Position numbers and translations under genes: made by a program. Positions 1 through 8,702 of a DNA stretch of 64,000 nucleotides are shown piece after piece. The notes under the pieces were generated by a model. That model was not told the DNA's origin and did not search any database. It saw only the letters and a list, made by a program, of their open reading frames with translations. Source of the DNA: Nocardia asteroides. GTDB taxonomy: Bacteria > Actinomycetota > Actinomycetes > Mycobacteriales > Mycobacteriaceae. How positions within the stretch are numbered: position 1 is the first letter of the stretch; every line of letters starts with the position of its first letter. The stretch is from positions 2,480,001 through 2,544,000 of the forward strand of contig NZ_CP089214.1 in assembly GCF_021183625.1 (NCBI RefSeq). Reading direction: 5' to 3'.

Positions 1-235
1 CCGCGGCAATGAGCGCCGACGCTGCAAAGAGCGCAGTCACAATCGCTCGTGGGCCAGCTTCCTTCTTGTCTCGACCCAAGTCGGCATCCACACGCTGCGC
101 GGCCTGAGCCAAAGTTCGTCGCCTGCGGGCCGCAGGGCCCTCAGGTCGTTCCTCGTTCTCATCAGTGCGGCCGTACCAGTCGAACGGAGAGAGCTGTGGC
201 TCGTTGTCGGGATCTGGCGCGGGGTGACCAGCCAT
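1..235 (-). CDS. Partial hypothetical membrane protein (N-terminal 78 residues)
   Basis: An open frame starts at an ATG at 235 and runs without a stop off the left edge, so only the N-terminal 78 residues are visible. The first 55 residues are hydrophilic and charged, with an acidic stretch and an Arg-rich patch. A hydrophobic segment begins near residue 63 (GPRAIVTALFAASALIAA), probably a first transmembrane helix. It lies 32 bases downstream of the GAF gene on the same strand and is probably the last visible gene of the four-gene operon that starts at 3838. I do not recognise the family. Confidence 0.6.
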   Translation of the reverse strand, partial: MAGHPAPDPDNEPQLSPFDWYGRTDENEERPEGPAARRRRTLAQAAQRVDADLGRDKKEAGPRAIVTALFAASALIAA

Positions 236-267
236 AGTTGCCCTACTTCCAGTTGATGCCCTATTGC

Positions 268-1101
268 CTAATTGTGGACTAGAAGCAGGTTCGCAGCAAG
301 CACATCTCCCAGCGCTGTAATCAGGTGCTCGTGGTCGGGAATGAAATCAGATGCGCTAGGCACATCCACAGATAACATCCCGAACAAACGACCACCGGCC
401 GCCACTGGAGCCGCTATGACAGCCTCGTAATTACTGTGTGACGTAGGCCTCATATAGCTAATATTTGTAGGCGTACCATCGACGACCCATGTTTTTGGGG
501 TAGACCCAAGAATGTCGGATGATATGTGAGCCGCTTGAGGCTGAGAGCTGAGCCATTTATCGCGGGGCGTCCTCGATGGATCTGGAGGATAACTAGCCTT
601 TAGAATGTAGTCACCGGTTGGGGACTTCTCGAAATATGCAGCCCGTGCCCTATAGCGAGAAGGTGTTGCAGCAGGGGGGGAAATCAGCTGAACAGTACGT
701 TCAAGAACCCCGGCGAGCAAAGTGTCGAACTCCATCAACGTCATAGGCCCTGCGGGGATGGGGCGCGGAGCAAGGGTCACATACGCCGATACTTGCTCTT
801 TGGTGATCTTCAACATAGGCGCAAGCAGTCCTTTATAGAACTCTGCCATTCGCGCTTCGGCCTCGATAGCACGATCACGGGCTTCTGAGCGGGCTCTTTC
901 TGCCATATGATTCTCAATGAATGTACCCAGCACCGCCGTGGCCGCTAGGGCACCCCCCAGGATGTATAAGTTCTTTTTATCATCATCTTTCTGAAAACCC
1001 TCGCCATAAATTCCAACAGCGACAATCCCCACGCCAGCCGTGGCGGCAAGGACGAAGAATCCGATCGCATTTCGCCAGTATTTCCAATTTTTCACTGACA
1101 T
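268..1101 (-). CDS. Membrane-anchored GAF-like sensor protein
   Basis: Two hydrophobic helices (about residues 12-34 and 46-62 counted from the chosen start) are followed by an alpha-helical linker rich in Ala, Arg and Glu. The C-terminal domain of about 170 residues ends in a GAF-like pattern (YEAVIAAPVAAGGRLFGMLS, then a helix ending in LLLVHN). Family knowledge: such domains bind small ligands or form signalling dimers. The ATG at 1101 is preferred because GGAG lies 9 bases upstream; a GTG at 1128 would add nine residues. It is 95 bases downstream of the PD-(D/E)XK-like gene, in an AT-rich block, probably co-transcribed. Sensor function is inferred. Confidence 0.6.
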   Translation of the reverse strand: MSVKNWKYWRNAIGFFVLAATAGVGIVAVGIYGEGFQKDDDKKNLYILGGALAATAVLGTFIENHMAERARSEARDRAIEAEARMAEFYKGLLAPMLKITKEQVSAYVTLAPRPIPAGPMTLMEFDTLLAGVLERTVQLISPPAATPSRYRARAAYFEKSPTGDYILKASYPPDPSRTPRDKWLSSQPQAAHISSDILGSTPKTWVVDGTPTNISYMRPTSHSNYEAVIAAPVAAGGRLFGMLSVDVPSASDFIPDHEHLITALGDVLAANLLLVHN

Positions 1102-1196
1102 CCCTCGAAACTCCGGGCTTCGGTGCACACCTCAACTACTCAACCGATCAGGCATACCATAAAGCGCGCCGCCCCTTCGATTTAGCGCTGATACGG

Positions 1197-2537
1197 TTAC
1201 GGATCTATCGGCAATTCTTGTTGTTCGGCCTCCCCTTTTGATACGCCCGAGAACTCCGAAACACCGTGTTTGACAGGATCGAATGGAGCACTCACACCCG
1301 TACGAAATGGGAGGTTCGAGATATCCTGGAGCGGATCTGCGACATAACCCCCACCTATTCTTCGCAGGCATCGAAGTGCAACCATCAAAAGACCGCGATG
1401 CGCCGGAGTGAACAAGTGCTCGAACGATTCAGCTCGCCATGCAGTTCCCCCGAGAAGCGCGTCGAAACACACGAGTTCCGTTGTTTGCAGGAGTTCTCGA
1501 CCAACCAACGGGTTTGCGCGGAGCCGCAGAACAAAGTCGATGTAGTCGTCGATGAAATCTGGAGGCGAAGCAATCGTATCCCGCAGTGAGGGCACGTCGA
1601 TATTCAGGCGGTCCGCCCCATTCTCGACGTAAGCACGATGCAACTTGTCCTGAGACCAGCGCACAACTGCATCCGCGCGCTCCAGCACCTGCAGGATATA
1701 ATCGTCATCGGCATCACCGAGCGTGAGAGCACGCTCAAGCCTACGGCGAAGATCAGCATGTCCAATCTGATCCACACGCCCCGCATCCAATACGGCTGCC
1801 AGCACTAGTGCATTGAGTGCGTGGCCACTCAGCACTTGCGCTGTCGGTTCCGGGACTGCGCCCTGCCTATCAAAGGACGATCCCAGAGCTACGACAGCTG
1901 AAATAAGAGCCGGCGAATCTGCAAGAGTCCCGTGGCCTCGCAAAAATCGGACTAGATCTAGAGAAATCGTCGGCAGACCCTTTAGTTGCTTGTCAGTTCG
2001 CTCTTCTGCAAGAAGACACTCAGGGCCATCAACATGCGCGAACCGTTCGGGAACGGCTTCATATGCGCTCTCCAGCCGCTTGAGCGCTTGATCGTCAATA
2101 GCTACTATCCCAAGCCGTCGGGCAAGCGCTCGTCCTCTTGAAGTTACAGCTTGTCTGACGATTGTGACTTGATCGAGCCTAAGCAATTGCCGAAACCCGG
2201 CAAGCCAGACAATCGTATACGCCTCGCCGCTCTGCCCCTTCCCACTCTTGCATTCGAGACTTGCCGACGATAGATGGAGCCTGTTGTCTATAGAGAGCGA
2301 AAGCACATCAATATCAGTAAGGATATCTCTTCCGATCTCGTTCACGTCCGCAGGCACGGGCACTCGAAGGCGAACGAAAGAACCTTGTGCGAACTCGATC
2401 CTCGCGATTCTTCGTTCGAGAGCGCCGCCCACTGTATCGCTTGGCTTCGTACCCGCCTGAGGCCTCCGGCGCCGGGAGTTGGGAGCAGTCACATTGGTTC
2501 CATCATCTTGCTCGTCAACCTGTTGGCTTACATCCAT
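1197..2537 (-). CDS. Predicted PD-(D/E)XK-like nuclease domain protein, 446 aa
   Basis: Not a family I can name. Residues about 40-145 resemble the restriction-endonuclease fold: a helix, then TDIDVLSLSID with Asp77 at the end of a beta-strand, a second strand carrying E95-C96-K97 (the ExK half of the motif), and a following helix. The remaining 300 residues are helical with no motif I know. The ATG overlaps the stop of the upstream gene (TGATG), so the two are translationally coupled. Codon use is less GC-rich than in the core genes. The nuclease call is inference from the D-(x17)-ExK spacing; catalytic activity is unproven. Confidence 0.6.
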   Translation of the reverse strand: MDVSQQVDEQDDGTNVTAPNSRRRRPQAGTKPSDTVGGALERRIARIEFAQGSFVRLRVPVPADVNEIGRDILTDIDVLSLSIDNRLHLSSASLECKSGKGQSGEAYTIVWLAGFRQLLRLDQVTIVRQAVTSRGRALARRLGIVAIDDQALKRLESAYEAVPERFAHVDGPECLLAEERTDKQLKGLPTISLDLVRFLRGHGTLADSPALISAVVALGSSFDRQGAVPEPTAQVLSGHALNALVLAAVLDAGRVDQIGHADLRRRLERALTLGDADDDYILQVLERADAVVRWSQDKLHRAYVENGADRLNIDVPSLRDTIASPPDFIDDYIDFVLRLRANPLVGRELLQTTELVCFDALLGGTAWRAESFEHLFTPAHRGLLMVALRCLRRIGGGYVADPLQDISNLPFRTGVSAPFDPVKHGVSEFSGVSKGEAEQQELPIDP

Positions 2538-3808
2538 CAGTTACCCCCGCGGAAGGTACGTTCCGCAGTGACCTCGCGCAGCGCTGCAAGCAACCGCTGC
2601 TGTTCGACATCGTCAGCCTCGGCCGACACTGCCAATCGAGCCCTTTGTCGCTCCACATGAACATAGGCGCGTTGCGCGCGGACTGCCGCAATATCGTCGT
2701 TGCTGCCAGAAGAGTTACCTCGAACCGTCAGCAGCTTCGCAGCCTCTTCTGCAACATCGGCCCTTAACAACTCCAGCCGAAAACGATTGACTCGTGAACC
2801 AGGCACAACCTTAACGATCCCTGCCTTCTCAAGCATGGGGTAGTCAGTACCGATTGAGGTTACATCTCCTGCTAGGCCGTTCTCAATCAACCTAGTCAGG
2901 AACAGACCCGGATCTTTGAGCTTGTACCGCGCAAAAGTCGCGGCGTACACCATCGACCCGACAAGTTGACGCACTTGCCCTGAAGCGTCGCCAGCTGTTC
3001 CACCAAAGGGATCTCGAAGCAGATGCGGAGTGAAGAGGAACCCTTGTTCGTCTCCTTCGGACGTCTGGATCACCGACCGCTGAATAAGGCCCTGTGCGAC
3101 TGCGAAGTTGATCCACCTCGGCTCTGTTGATTTCACGTTGGCCTCCGGGAGGCCGGGCTGTTCAGCGAGTTCCTCAAGCAGCGCCCTAACTTCGCTGGTT
3201 GCCTTGGCGTCAGCTGTCCGGATAGCGGCCTTGGCAATCTCGTCTCCCTGCGTCCATACATTTGGGTTGTATAGCACTCGACCGCTATCCGTCTGCACAT
3301 CGCGAAGCAACCCGACCGCCAGCAATCGCCGTACCGCGTCGTTGGCAGACTGCTCGCTCGTTCCTTGCGCTGCCACTGCAAGCGCCTCGGTCAACAAAAG
3401 CGGCTGAAGTGTGGTGGCGCGCAATAACTCAAGTAGTGCGTAGTCGCTCGGATTCGCGTCACAAGCTTGCAGAATCTTTGGCGTAGCTTTGACGAGGTCC
3501 GCCGGAGCCGGTATTGCCTCAATCACCGACAGCGGTTTTCTCTGCTGGTCACGATCAACTGCCAGCCATCCAAGCGCTTCCATCTTGGCGATGACGAACT
3601 GCAGGTCACGCTGCCCGAGACCGATGTCCATACCGATAGCCCAGACTCGGTCTGGAGTACTCGACGTGTTGCCACGCAGACGGAAAGCCATGTCAACGAT
3701 CCAGCCAGCGGCCTGGAGGGTGTCCAGCGAAGCAGTCTCTGCGCTCCGCGCGTAGGCGCCCAGGTGGCGAGACAGGCCCAGGATCAGTTCGGCATCGGAC
3801 AAGATCAT
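2537..3808 (-). CDS. Uncharacterised helical protein, possible winged-helix repeats
   Basis: First gene of the minus-strand operon. The sequence is soluble and mostly helical. Segments near residues 50-100 and 130-185 alternate helices with a short beta hairpin and look like winged-helix modules (for example ALGWLAVDRDQQRKPLSVIE and LLAVGLLRDVQTDSGRVLY). The C-terminus (about the last 60 residues) is a charged coiled-coil-like helix rich in Arg and Glu. I chose the ATG at 3808; another ATG at 3838 would add ten residues with an unusual Cys-rich start. It is coupled by a one-base overlap to the PD-(D/E)XK-like gene. A DNA-binding or adaptor partner for that nuclease is plausible but is inference. 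Confidence 0.6.
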   Translation of the reverse strand: MILSDAELILGLSRHLGAYARSAETASLDTLQAAGWIVDMAFRLRGNTSSTPDRVWAIGMDIGLGQRDLQFVIAKMEALGWLAVDRDQQRKPLSVIEAIPAPADLVKATPKILQACDANPSDYALLELLRATTLQPLLLTEALAVAAQGTSEQSANDAVRRLLAVGLLRDVQTDSGRVLYNPNVWTQGDEIAKAAIRTADAKATSEVRALLEELAEQPGLPEANVKSTEPRWINFAVAQGLIQRSVIQTSEGDEQGFLFTPHLLRDPFGGTAGDASGQVRQLVGSMVYAATFARYKLKDPGLFLTRLIENGLAGDVTSIGTDYPMLEKAGIVKVVPGSRVNRFRLELLRADVAEEAAKLLTVRGNSSGSNDDIAAVRAQRAYVHVERQRARLAVSAEADDVEQQRLLAALREVTAERTFRGGN

Positions 3809-3838
3809 CGGAAATTCACCGCAACCATTGCTGCACAC

Positions 3839-4173
3839 CTTCGGTAAGTCTAGTGGGACAGAGTCACGATCGAGCCTCCCCTCAGCGCCGCGCGCAGGCG
3901 CACCGCTCGTCAGCGACTCAGCGTACCGCCCGCATACACATCCGCGAAAGCCAGTTAATCAGCAGCTAGAGCCATAAGGAACTGGACGGTCTACCTTTTC
4001 CACCCTGCACACTCACCGACCCGACCTTGATCAGATCAACTTGCCCTTGCCTGCACAGCGCATATTCACGGATCCAAACACGGGATCAGCCCTATCACCC
4101 TCTACCACCAGAAGATCTTTCACTGCACCGCTATACATCCGCTTAAAGCTGCCGCATGCGCTAGGTTAGCTCA
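3839..4173. other. Divergent intergenic region of the AT-rich island
   Basis: About 335 bases separate the minus-strand operon from the plus-strand KAP-like NTPase. I see no convincing ORF or RNA gene. Its position means it should carry both promoters. No clear operator repeat was found by eye. Confidence 0.5.
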
Positions 4174-6336
4174 GTGCCTGTAACTACATCACTATCACTT
4201 GCGCCTGGCGGAGTTGAGGAGCTGGGACGTGCACTTGACGATATGATCAATAATCAGTTCGAATCATCTTGTAACGAAATGGAGGAGTTTCTTCATTTAC
4301 CTCAGATCGTCCAGACTGCAGTACGATCAAATCTCGCAGACTCTTCAGAAACAGTCAAATCTGTTGTTCGAGCCCGGCTTGACTCAATTGAGGCGGGCAT
4401 CTGCAGTTTCGAAACGGATAAGAGGAAACAGTGGGGCAAACTGGCCGCACTGGTTGGGCTCGCCTGCCTGGTAACGCTTGCAACTTTCTGGTTCGCATTG
4501 TTAGTGTGGCCCAGTTCGCCGAGAGTGCAATTTACAGATACGTACCCTTTAATGACCTTAGCTCTATCGTTGTATGGCGTTGGTGGCATCGCTGTTTCCG
4601 TACGCTATCTATACCTCTCGCCGCAAGTTGGCCCTGAATCAGTGACACGTCAGTTTAGGCAGGGCGGCAGTACCGTCGAGCTCCAAGATCTCTTAGCTGC
4701 CTTAGTGACTGAAGTTAGGATTGAATCAGAAGCCGTCATACGACGCATCGCTAATAATCAGCTCGACAACGGACGGTCGAGCGCCGTACTTGGTATCAGT
4801 CAAAGTCCACGGCTCGTGGAAGTGCACACAATCGATACCTTCGAGTCCGACGCCGCCCGCAGTTGCATGGCCTTCATCGAAGCACACGATACTTCCGCGC
4901 TGGGTATTTGCGGCCCTCGAGGCGTCGGAAAAACAACGATAATGCGTTACTTGTGCCAGCCTAGGGAGGGGTTTCTAGGCGTACATGTCCCAGCCCCGGT
5001 AAGCTATAGCGCTTCCGAGCTTGTCGTGTTGATCCACCAGTCAGTTGGCAAAGCCATATTGACCAAGCACGAAGTCTCGGTATCGCCCATTCGAGCCGTC
5101 GCCGGAGCTGTTCTCAACCGAGCGATAGCAGGGCTCATCTGTTTAGGAGCAGCTTTGATTCTCGGAGTTGTGGACTTCTCCGGTGTCGAGCCTGATCTGA
5201 TCATTAGCTGGACTAAAGTCGGTTTGGGTGCACTGGTATTCATCGGGCTGACCCTGATCGGAAGCTCAGCGTGGGCCCTGTACCACGAATTGGTTCTGCA
5301 ACGCCGAAGGGTAAGAAGTCCCCTCGACCTCGCCCGTGCCGAGTTACACCAACTGAAATGGTTAACTAAGAGGCAAAATTGGTTCAAGAACTCACTGAGT
5401 ATGAAACCGTTCACGGTTGAAGATCAATTTATTCACGAAGAGTCTGAACGTGAGCTTTCTCAGCCGCAGCGAGTTGATGCACTAAAAAGATTCTTGACGT
5501 TGTATACCACCATGACGGATACGAACGTGGTCATCGCTTTGGATGAGCTCGACAAAATTGCGTCACCCGAATTGGCGGTCGAAGCGGTAAACGGTGTAAA
5601 AGATTTGCTCCATATCGACCGCGTGCACTTTATAGTATCTGTTTCGGAAGATGCGTTGGCGAGTTTTGCCCTGCGGGGAGTTCCAGTTCGCGACGCATTC
5701 GACTCAGCCTTTGATCTAGTTGTTGGAGTGAAGCGGCTCACTTTCGATGACTCGCTACAGCTTGTCGTGCGTCGAGTGATCGGAACACCCGACAGAATCG
5801 TACAGTTGTCCCACGTTCTGAGCGGTGGGCTTCCTCGCGATCTCATTCGTTTCCTGCGGGCTTGCATCGATGTACGGCGCACGAGCGAGGTCGATGTCAG
5901 TGTCTCGTCAGTAGCAAAAGTTGTCACTCGAGCGCAAGCGCTAGTGTTACTGGAGGGCGTTACGTTGCAGGTCAGCAACGAAGCAGACCATATTGCAGTT
6001 TGTATATACGAGGTGCGTCGAGCGGTAGCCGACTGCGAGGACGCGATCCTCTACCGAACCCTTGAGCGCGCCGCCGTGCACATCTGTAACTCTTTGCCGG
6101 ACTCCGATGTATCTAATGCTTCAGTTCGAGCCATCGGTCCAGTTCTCGGCGGACTCGCCACGGCTGGAATTGTTTTTGGTGCCGACTCTGAGGAGTCTAT
6201 ATCAATCGAGGCGCAACCCTTCACTGACGACATGGCGAGATACTTTGCTGATCTCGGCATGAGTGCGGCCGTAAGCCGTACCGAATTGAATAGGATCCGC
6301 CGGGAAGCCGGTTTACCGACGCTTGATTTCAAGTAG
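4174..6336 (+). CDS. Membrane KAP-like P-loop NTPase, 720 aa
   Basis: Walker A is GPRGVGKTT (residues 247-255) and Walker B is VVIALDELDK (about 452-461), followed by a strand VHFIVSVSEDA in a sensor-1-like position. Two hydrophobic helices precede the NTPase (about 91-113 and 124-147). Two more (about 318-334 and 347-370) lie between Walker A and B, the insertion pattern known for KAP-family NTPases, which sit on the inner membrane face and occur often in mobile and anti-phage loci. The start is a GTG with a weak ribosome site. The gene is AT-richer than the core and divergent from the nuclease-candidate operon, so it may be part of the same system (inference). A STAND or other AAA NTPase is the alternative. 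Confidence 0.7.
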   Translation: MPVTTSLSLAPGGVEELGRALDDMINNQFESSCNEMEEFLHLPQIVQTAVRSNLADSSETVKSVVRARLDSIEAGICSFETDKRKQWGKLAALVGLACLVTLATFWFALLVWPSSPRVQFTDTYPLMTLALSLYGVGGIAVSVRYLYLSPQVGPESVTRQFRQGGSTVELQDLLAALVTEVRIESEAVIRRIANNQLDNGRSSAVLGISQSPRLVEVHTIDTFESDAARSCMAFIEAHDTSALGICGPRGVGKTTIMRYLCQPREGFLGVHVPAPVSYSASELVVLIHQSVGKAILTKHEVSVSPIRAVAGAVLNRAIAGLICLGAALILGVVDFSGVEPDLIISWTKVGLGALVFIGLTLIGSSAWALYHELVLQRRRVRSPLDLARAELHQLKWLTKRQNWFKNSLSMKPFTVEDQFIHEESERELSQPQRVDALKRFLTLYTTMTDTNVVIALDELDKIASPELAVEAVNGVKDLLHIDRVHFIVSVSEDALASFALRGVPVRDAFDSAFDLVVGVKRLTFDDSLQLVVRRVIGTPDRIVQLSHVLSGGLPRDLIRFLRACIDVRRTSEVDVSVSSVAKVVTRAQALVLLEGVTLQVSNEADHIAVCIYEVRRAVADCEDAILYRTLERAAVHICNSLPDSDVSNASVRAIGPVLGGLATAGIVFGADSEESISIEAQPFTDDMARYFADLGMSAAVSRTELNRIRREAGLPTLDFK

Positions 6337-6553
6337 CTATCGGTCGAAGTCGCAACCAAGGAAGTGGTCATAATCGCAGAAAAGGCGAAATTCTAAAGCG
6401 GTTTCAATCCGCGCGCGCCCGCGGCTGGACCGGCGAGGTGCAGACTACAGACTGCGCGAGGTCGACAAAGGAGGAGGGACAAGCCGCATTTCGGTAACTT
6501 AGTGAGCTCTGGGATAATCGTAAGCGATGCCGCAAGGGTCACTGAAATCGACC
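6337..6553. other. Non-coding remnant between NTPase gene and IS element
   Basis: About 217 bases with mixed base composition. I see no supportable gene or RNA here. It may be island debris disturbed by the insertion sequence that follows. Confidence 0.4.
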
Positions 6554-6555
6554 TA

Positions 6556-7418
6556 AAGCCTGTCCCGTAAGCCGTTGTGGCGCAGCGGTAATCTGCTGTC
6601 GTGGCGGTGATCTCGGCGTCTGACCCGGTGATGGTGGAGCTGTTCAGCGGACTGCAACCGCGCAAGTTCGCCCGCCTGATCACCGCGCTGCGGCGCGAGG
6701 GCGCCGACCCTCCGCTGCGTGGACGGCCCTGGACGCTGTGTTTCGAGGACCGGGTGCTGCTGGTGGCGTGCTACTGGCGCACGAACCTGACGATGCGCCA
6801 GCTCGCAGCGGTGTTCGGGACTTCGAAGTCGGCGGCGGCCCGGGTGATCGACGACCTCGGGCCCGCCCTGACGGTACGACCGCGGACCCGCTTCCCACGG
6901 GGGACGGTGCTGATTGTGGACGGCACCCTGGTCCCGACCCGGGACCACAGCATCGCCGCGCAGTCGAAGAACTATCGGTACTCGACCAACCACCAGGTCG
7001 TCATCAACGCCGACACCGAACTCGTGGTCGCACTCGGTCGACCCTTGCCGGGCAACCGCAACGATTGCCGCGCCTACGCCGAGTCCGGCGCCGCCCACGC
7101 CTGCCGCAACGCCCTGGTCATCGCCGACGGCGGCTACCAAGGAACATCCGCGATCATCCCGCACCGCAGACCTCCAGGAGGTCAACTGCCGGCCTGGAAA
7201 CAGGCACACAACGGCTCTCATCGGCTGGTCCGGGCGCGGGTGGAGCACGTTTTCGCGCGGATGAAGACCTGGAAGATCCTTCGTGACTGTCGCCTGCGCG
7301 GCGATGGGGTAGCCGTCGCGATGGCCGGAGTGGCTCGGCTCGCGAACCTCGCTCACGCAGCCTGATACTCCGATCCGTCACCGCCCTTGACGCCTCGCAT
7401 GACTTACGGGACAGCGTT
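6556..7418 (+). mobile_element. IS5-family-like insertion sequence, about 863 bp
   Basis: The ends are imperfect inverted repeats. The left end reads AAGCCTGTCCCGTAAGCC and the right end, read inward, AACGCTGTCCCGTAAGTC: 15 of 18 positions match. A TA dinucleotide flanks each end (6554-6555 and 7419-7420), compatible with the short TA-centred target duplication of some IS5 subgroups. It carries one transposase gene and looks intact. It lies about 25 bases beyond the terminator of ssrA. Exact ends are uncertain by a few bases. Confidence 0.8.
6601..7365 (+). CDS. IS5-family-like DDE transposase
   Basis: 254 residues with an N-terminal helix-turn-helix (about 60-90: MRQLAAVFGTSKSAAARVID) and a DDE catalytic core. 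The first Asp is in LIVDGTL, the second in VIADGGYQG, and the Glu in ARVEHVFARMKTW. This is the layout of DDE_Tnp_4 or IS5-type transposases. The start is a GTG close to the left inverted repeat. The frame is unbroken, so the enzyme is probably functional. Its GC-rich codons contrast with the AT-richer island genes to its left, so it came from a different source or is younger in that place. Confidence 0.88.
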   Translation: MAVISASDPVMVELFSGLQPRKFARLITALRREGADPPLRGRPWTLCFEDRVLLVACYWRTNLTMRQLAAVFGTSKSAAARVIDDLGPALTVRPRTRFPRGTVLIVDGTLVPTRDHSIAAQSKNYRYSTNHQVVINADTELVVALGRPLPGNRNDCRAYAESGAAHACRNALVIADGGYQGTSAIIPHRRPPGGQLPAWKQAHNGSHRLVRARVEHVFARMKTWKILRDCRLRGDGVAVAMAGVARLANLAHAA

Positions 7419-7443
7419 TAGTCACTCTCCACGAGACGAAGAA

Positions 7444-7497
7444 AGCGGTCTTACCCTCCCCCGGGTCCTTAAGGACCCCGGTTCGAGTAAGACCGCT
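7444..7497 (-). terminator. Terminator of ssrA
   Basis: An 11-bp stem (arms 7444-7454 and 7487-7497, AGCGGTCTTAC) encloses a perfect 16-base palindrome at 7463-7478. Reading on the minus strand it follows the tmRNA 3' end directly and is followed by a short T-rich stretch (CTTTCTTC), as expected for an intrinsic terminator. Confidence 0.75.
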
Positions 7498-7498
7498 G

Positions 7499-7867
7499 TG
7501 GTGGAGCTGCCGGGAATCGAACCCGGGTCCTCCGTCGTGTCTTCAGGGCTTCTCCGTGTGCAGTCCGCTGTGCCTCTACTCGGATCTCCCGGTCCCGCGG
7601 ACAGGCCGGGATGACGATCCCAGTCGCTGTTTGCTCTCCCGTACGACTCCGCGACCGAGCCGGACGGTAAGCCCTCTAGCTGATGCCGGCACCGGAGCCG
7701 AGGGCATGCCCTGGGCCGACAGAGACGCTATCGCTTAGGCAGCGAGGGCGTACTCGCGCTGATTGGAATCGGCGCTTAATTGGTTGCAGCGACGCTCACG
7801 GTGGTCTCCTGCCTGCACCGACACGCTTCCCCTGAATCAACGTACGCAGTCGAAACCGTTCAGCCCC
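7499..7867 (-). ncRNA. ssrA: Transfer-messenger RNA (tmRNA)
   Basis: The 5' end GGGGCTGAACGGTTTCGACT and the 3' end with T-arm GGTTCGATTCCC and acceptor GCAGCTCCACCA pair as a tRNA-like acceptor; CCA is encoded. The tag reading frame is at 7735-7773 on the minus strand and encodes ADSNQREYALAA then TAA, closely resembling the actinobacterial tags I know (such as ADSHQRDYALAA). tmRNA frees stalled ribosomes and tags the nascent chain for proteolysis. The partner smpB begins about 520 bases upstream on the same strand. The 3' end of ssrA is a common integrase target, and the AT-rich island begins beyond it. Confidence 0.95.
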
Positions 7868-7914
7868 GTACGCGCCCGCGCTCTGCGGGCTAGTCATATT
7901 AACATTCTACGCGG

Positions 7915-8388
7915 TCAGCGCATTCCCTTTATCCGTCTGCCGAGGATGCGGGTGACCTCGCGCTCGGCGTCGCGTTTGGCCAGGTCCTGGCGCTTGTCGT
8001 AGTCCTGCTTGCCGCGGGCCAGCGCCAGCTCGACCTTCACCTTGCCGTCGGAGAAGTACATGGAGAGCGGGACCAGGGTCTGGTTACCCTCGCGGGACTT
8101 GCCGACCAGGTGCTCGATCTCCTTCTTGTGCAGCAGCAGCTTGCGGACCCGGCGCGGCGAGTGGTTGGTCCAGGTGCCGTGGCTGAACTCTGGGATGTGC
8201 AGCCCGCGCAGCCAGACCTCGCCGTTGTCGACCGTGGCGAAGGCGTCGACCAGCGAGGCCTTGCCCTCGCGCAGGCTCTTGACCTCGGTGCCGACGAGCG
8301 CGATCCCGGCCTCGTAGACATCGAGGATCGAGTAGTTGTGCCGCGCCTTGCGGTTGCTCGCGATGACCTTGCGCCCCTGTTCCTTCAT
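7915..8388 (-). CDS. smpB: SsrA-binding protein SmpB
   Basis: 157 residues, the usual family length. The family features are clear: an N-terminal [17 protein letters not shown] strand pair, [14 protein letters not shown], an oligonucleotide-binding barrel, and the basic C-terminal tail [18 protein letters not shown] that enters the ribosomal A site. SmpB binds the tRNA-like part of tmRNA and delivers it to stalled ribosomes. The ATG at 8388 is preferred over an upstream in-frame start at 8415 because AAGG lies eight bases before it and homologues begin near this point. The neighbour ssrA is on the same strand downstream. Confidence 0.95.
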   Translation of the reverse strand: MKEQGRKVIASNRKARHNYSILDVYEAGIALVGTEVKSLREGKASLVDAFATVDNGEVWLRGLHIPEFSHGTWTNHSPRRVRKLLLHKKEIEHLVGKSREGNQTLVPLSMYFSDGKVKVELALARGKQDYDKRQDLAKRDAEREVTRILGRRIKGMR

Positions 8389-8436
8389 GACGTCAACCTT
8401 AAAGGCGCGGCGCAACGCTTTTGTTCCCGGTCGAGC

Positions 8437-8652
8437 TCAGCGCAGCATGATGTAGGTGGTCAGCAGGGCCGCGAAGGCGAGCACGAGCAGCACGGTGGAG
8501 AGCCGCGGCCTGCCGAGCCGGGGCGGCGGGGGCCGCCGGGTGCCGAGCCACGTCGTCTCGACCGGGTCGTGCGTGCGCGGGGTGCGCGGGCCCGCGTCCT
8601 CACCGCCGCCACCGCCGCCGATGATCTCCGGCGCGCCATCGTCGTCCGCCAT
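8437..8652 (-). CDS. Small C-terminally anchored membrane protein
   Basis: 71 residues. The N-terminal two thirds are hydrophilic, with a Gly run and a Pro/Arg-rich segment. The last 20 residues (about 51-70) form one hydrophobic helix, so the protein is probably tail-anchored with its N-terminus in the cytoplasm. It lies between the phosphatase gene and smpB on the same strand. I do not know its function. The short length leaves some doubt that it is expressed. Confidence 0.55.
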   Translation of the reverse strand: MADDDGAPEIIGGGGGGEDAGPRTPRTHDPVETTWLGTRRPPPPRLGRPRLSTVLLVLAFAALLTTYIMLR

Positions 8653-8702
8653 GCGAGCACGGTAACCGGCGCGGGCTTTCCGCGCCGGGTGTTCGCGGCG
8701 TG

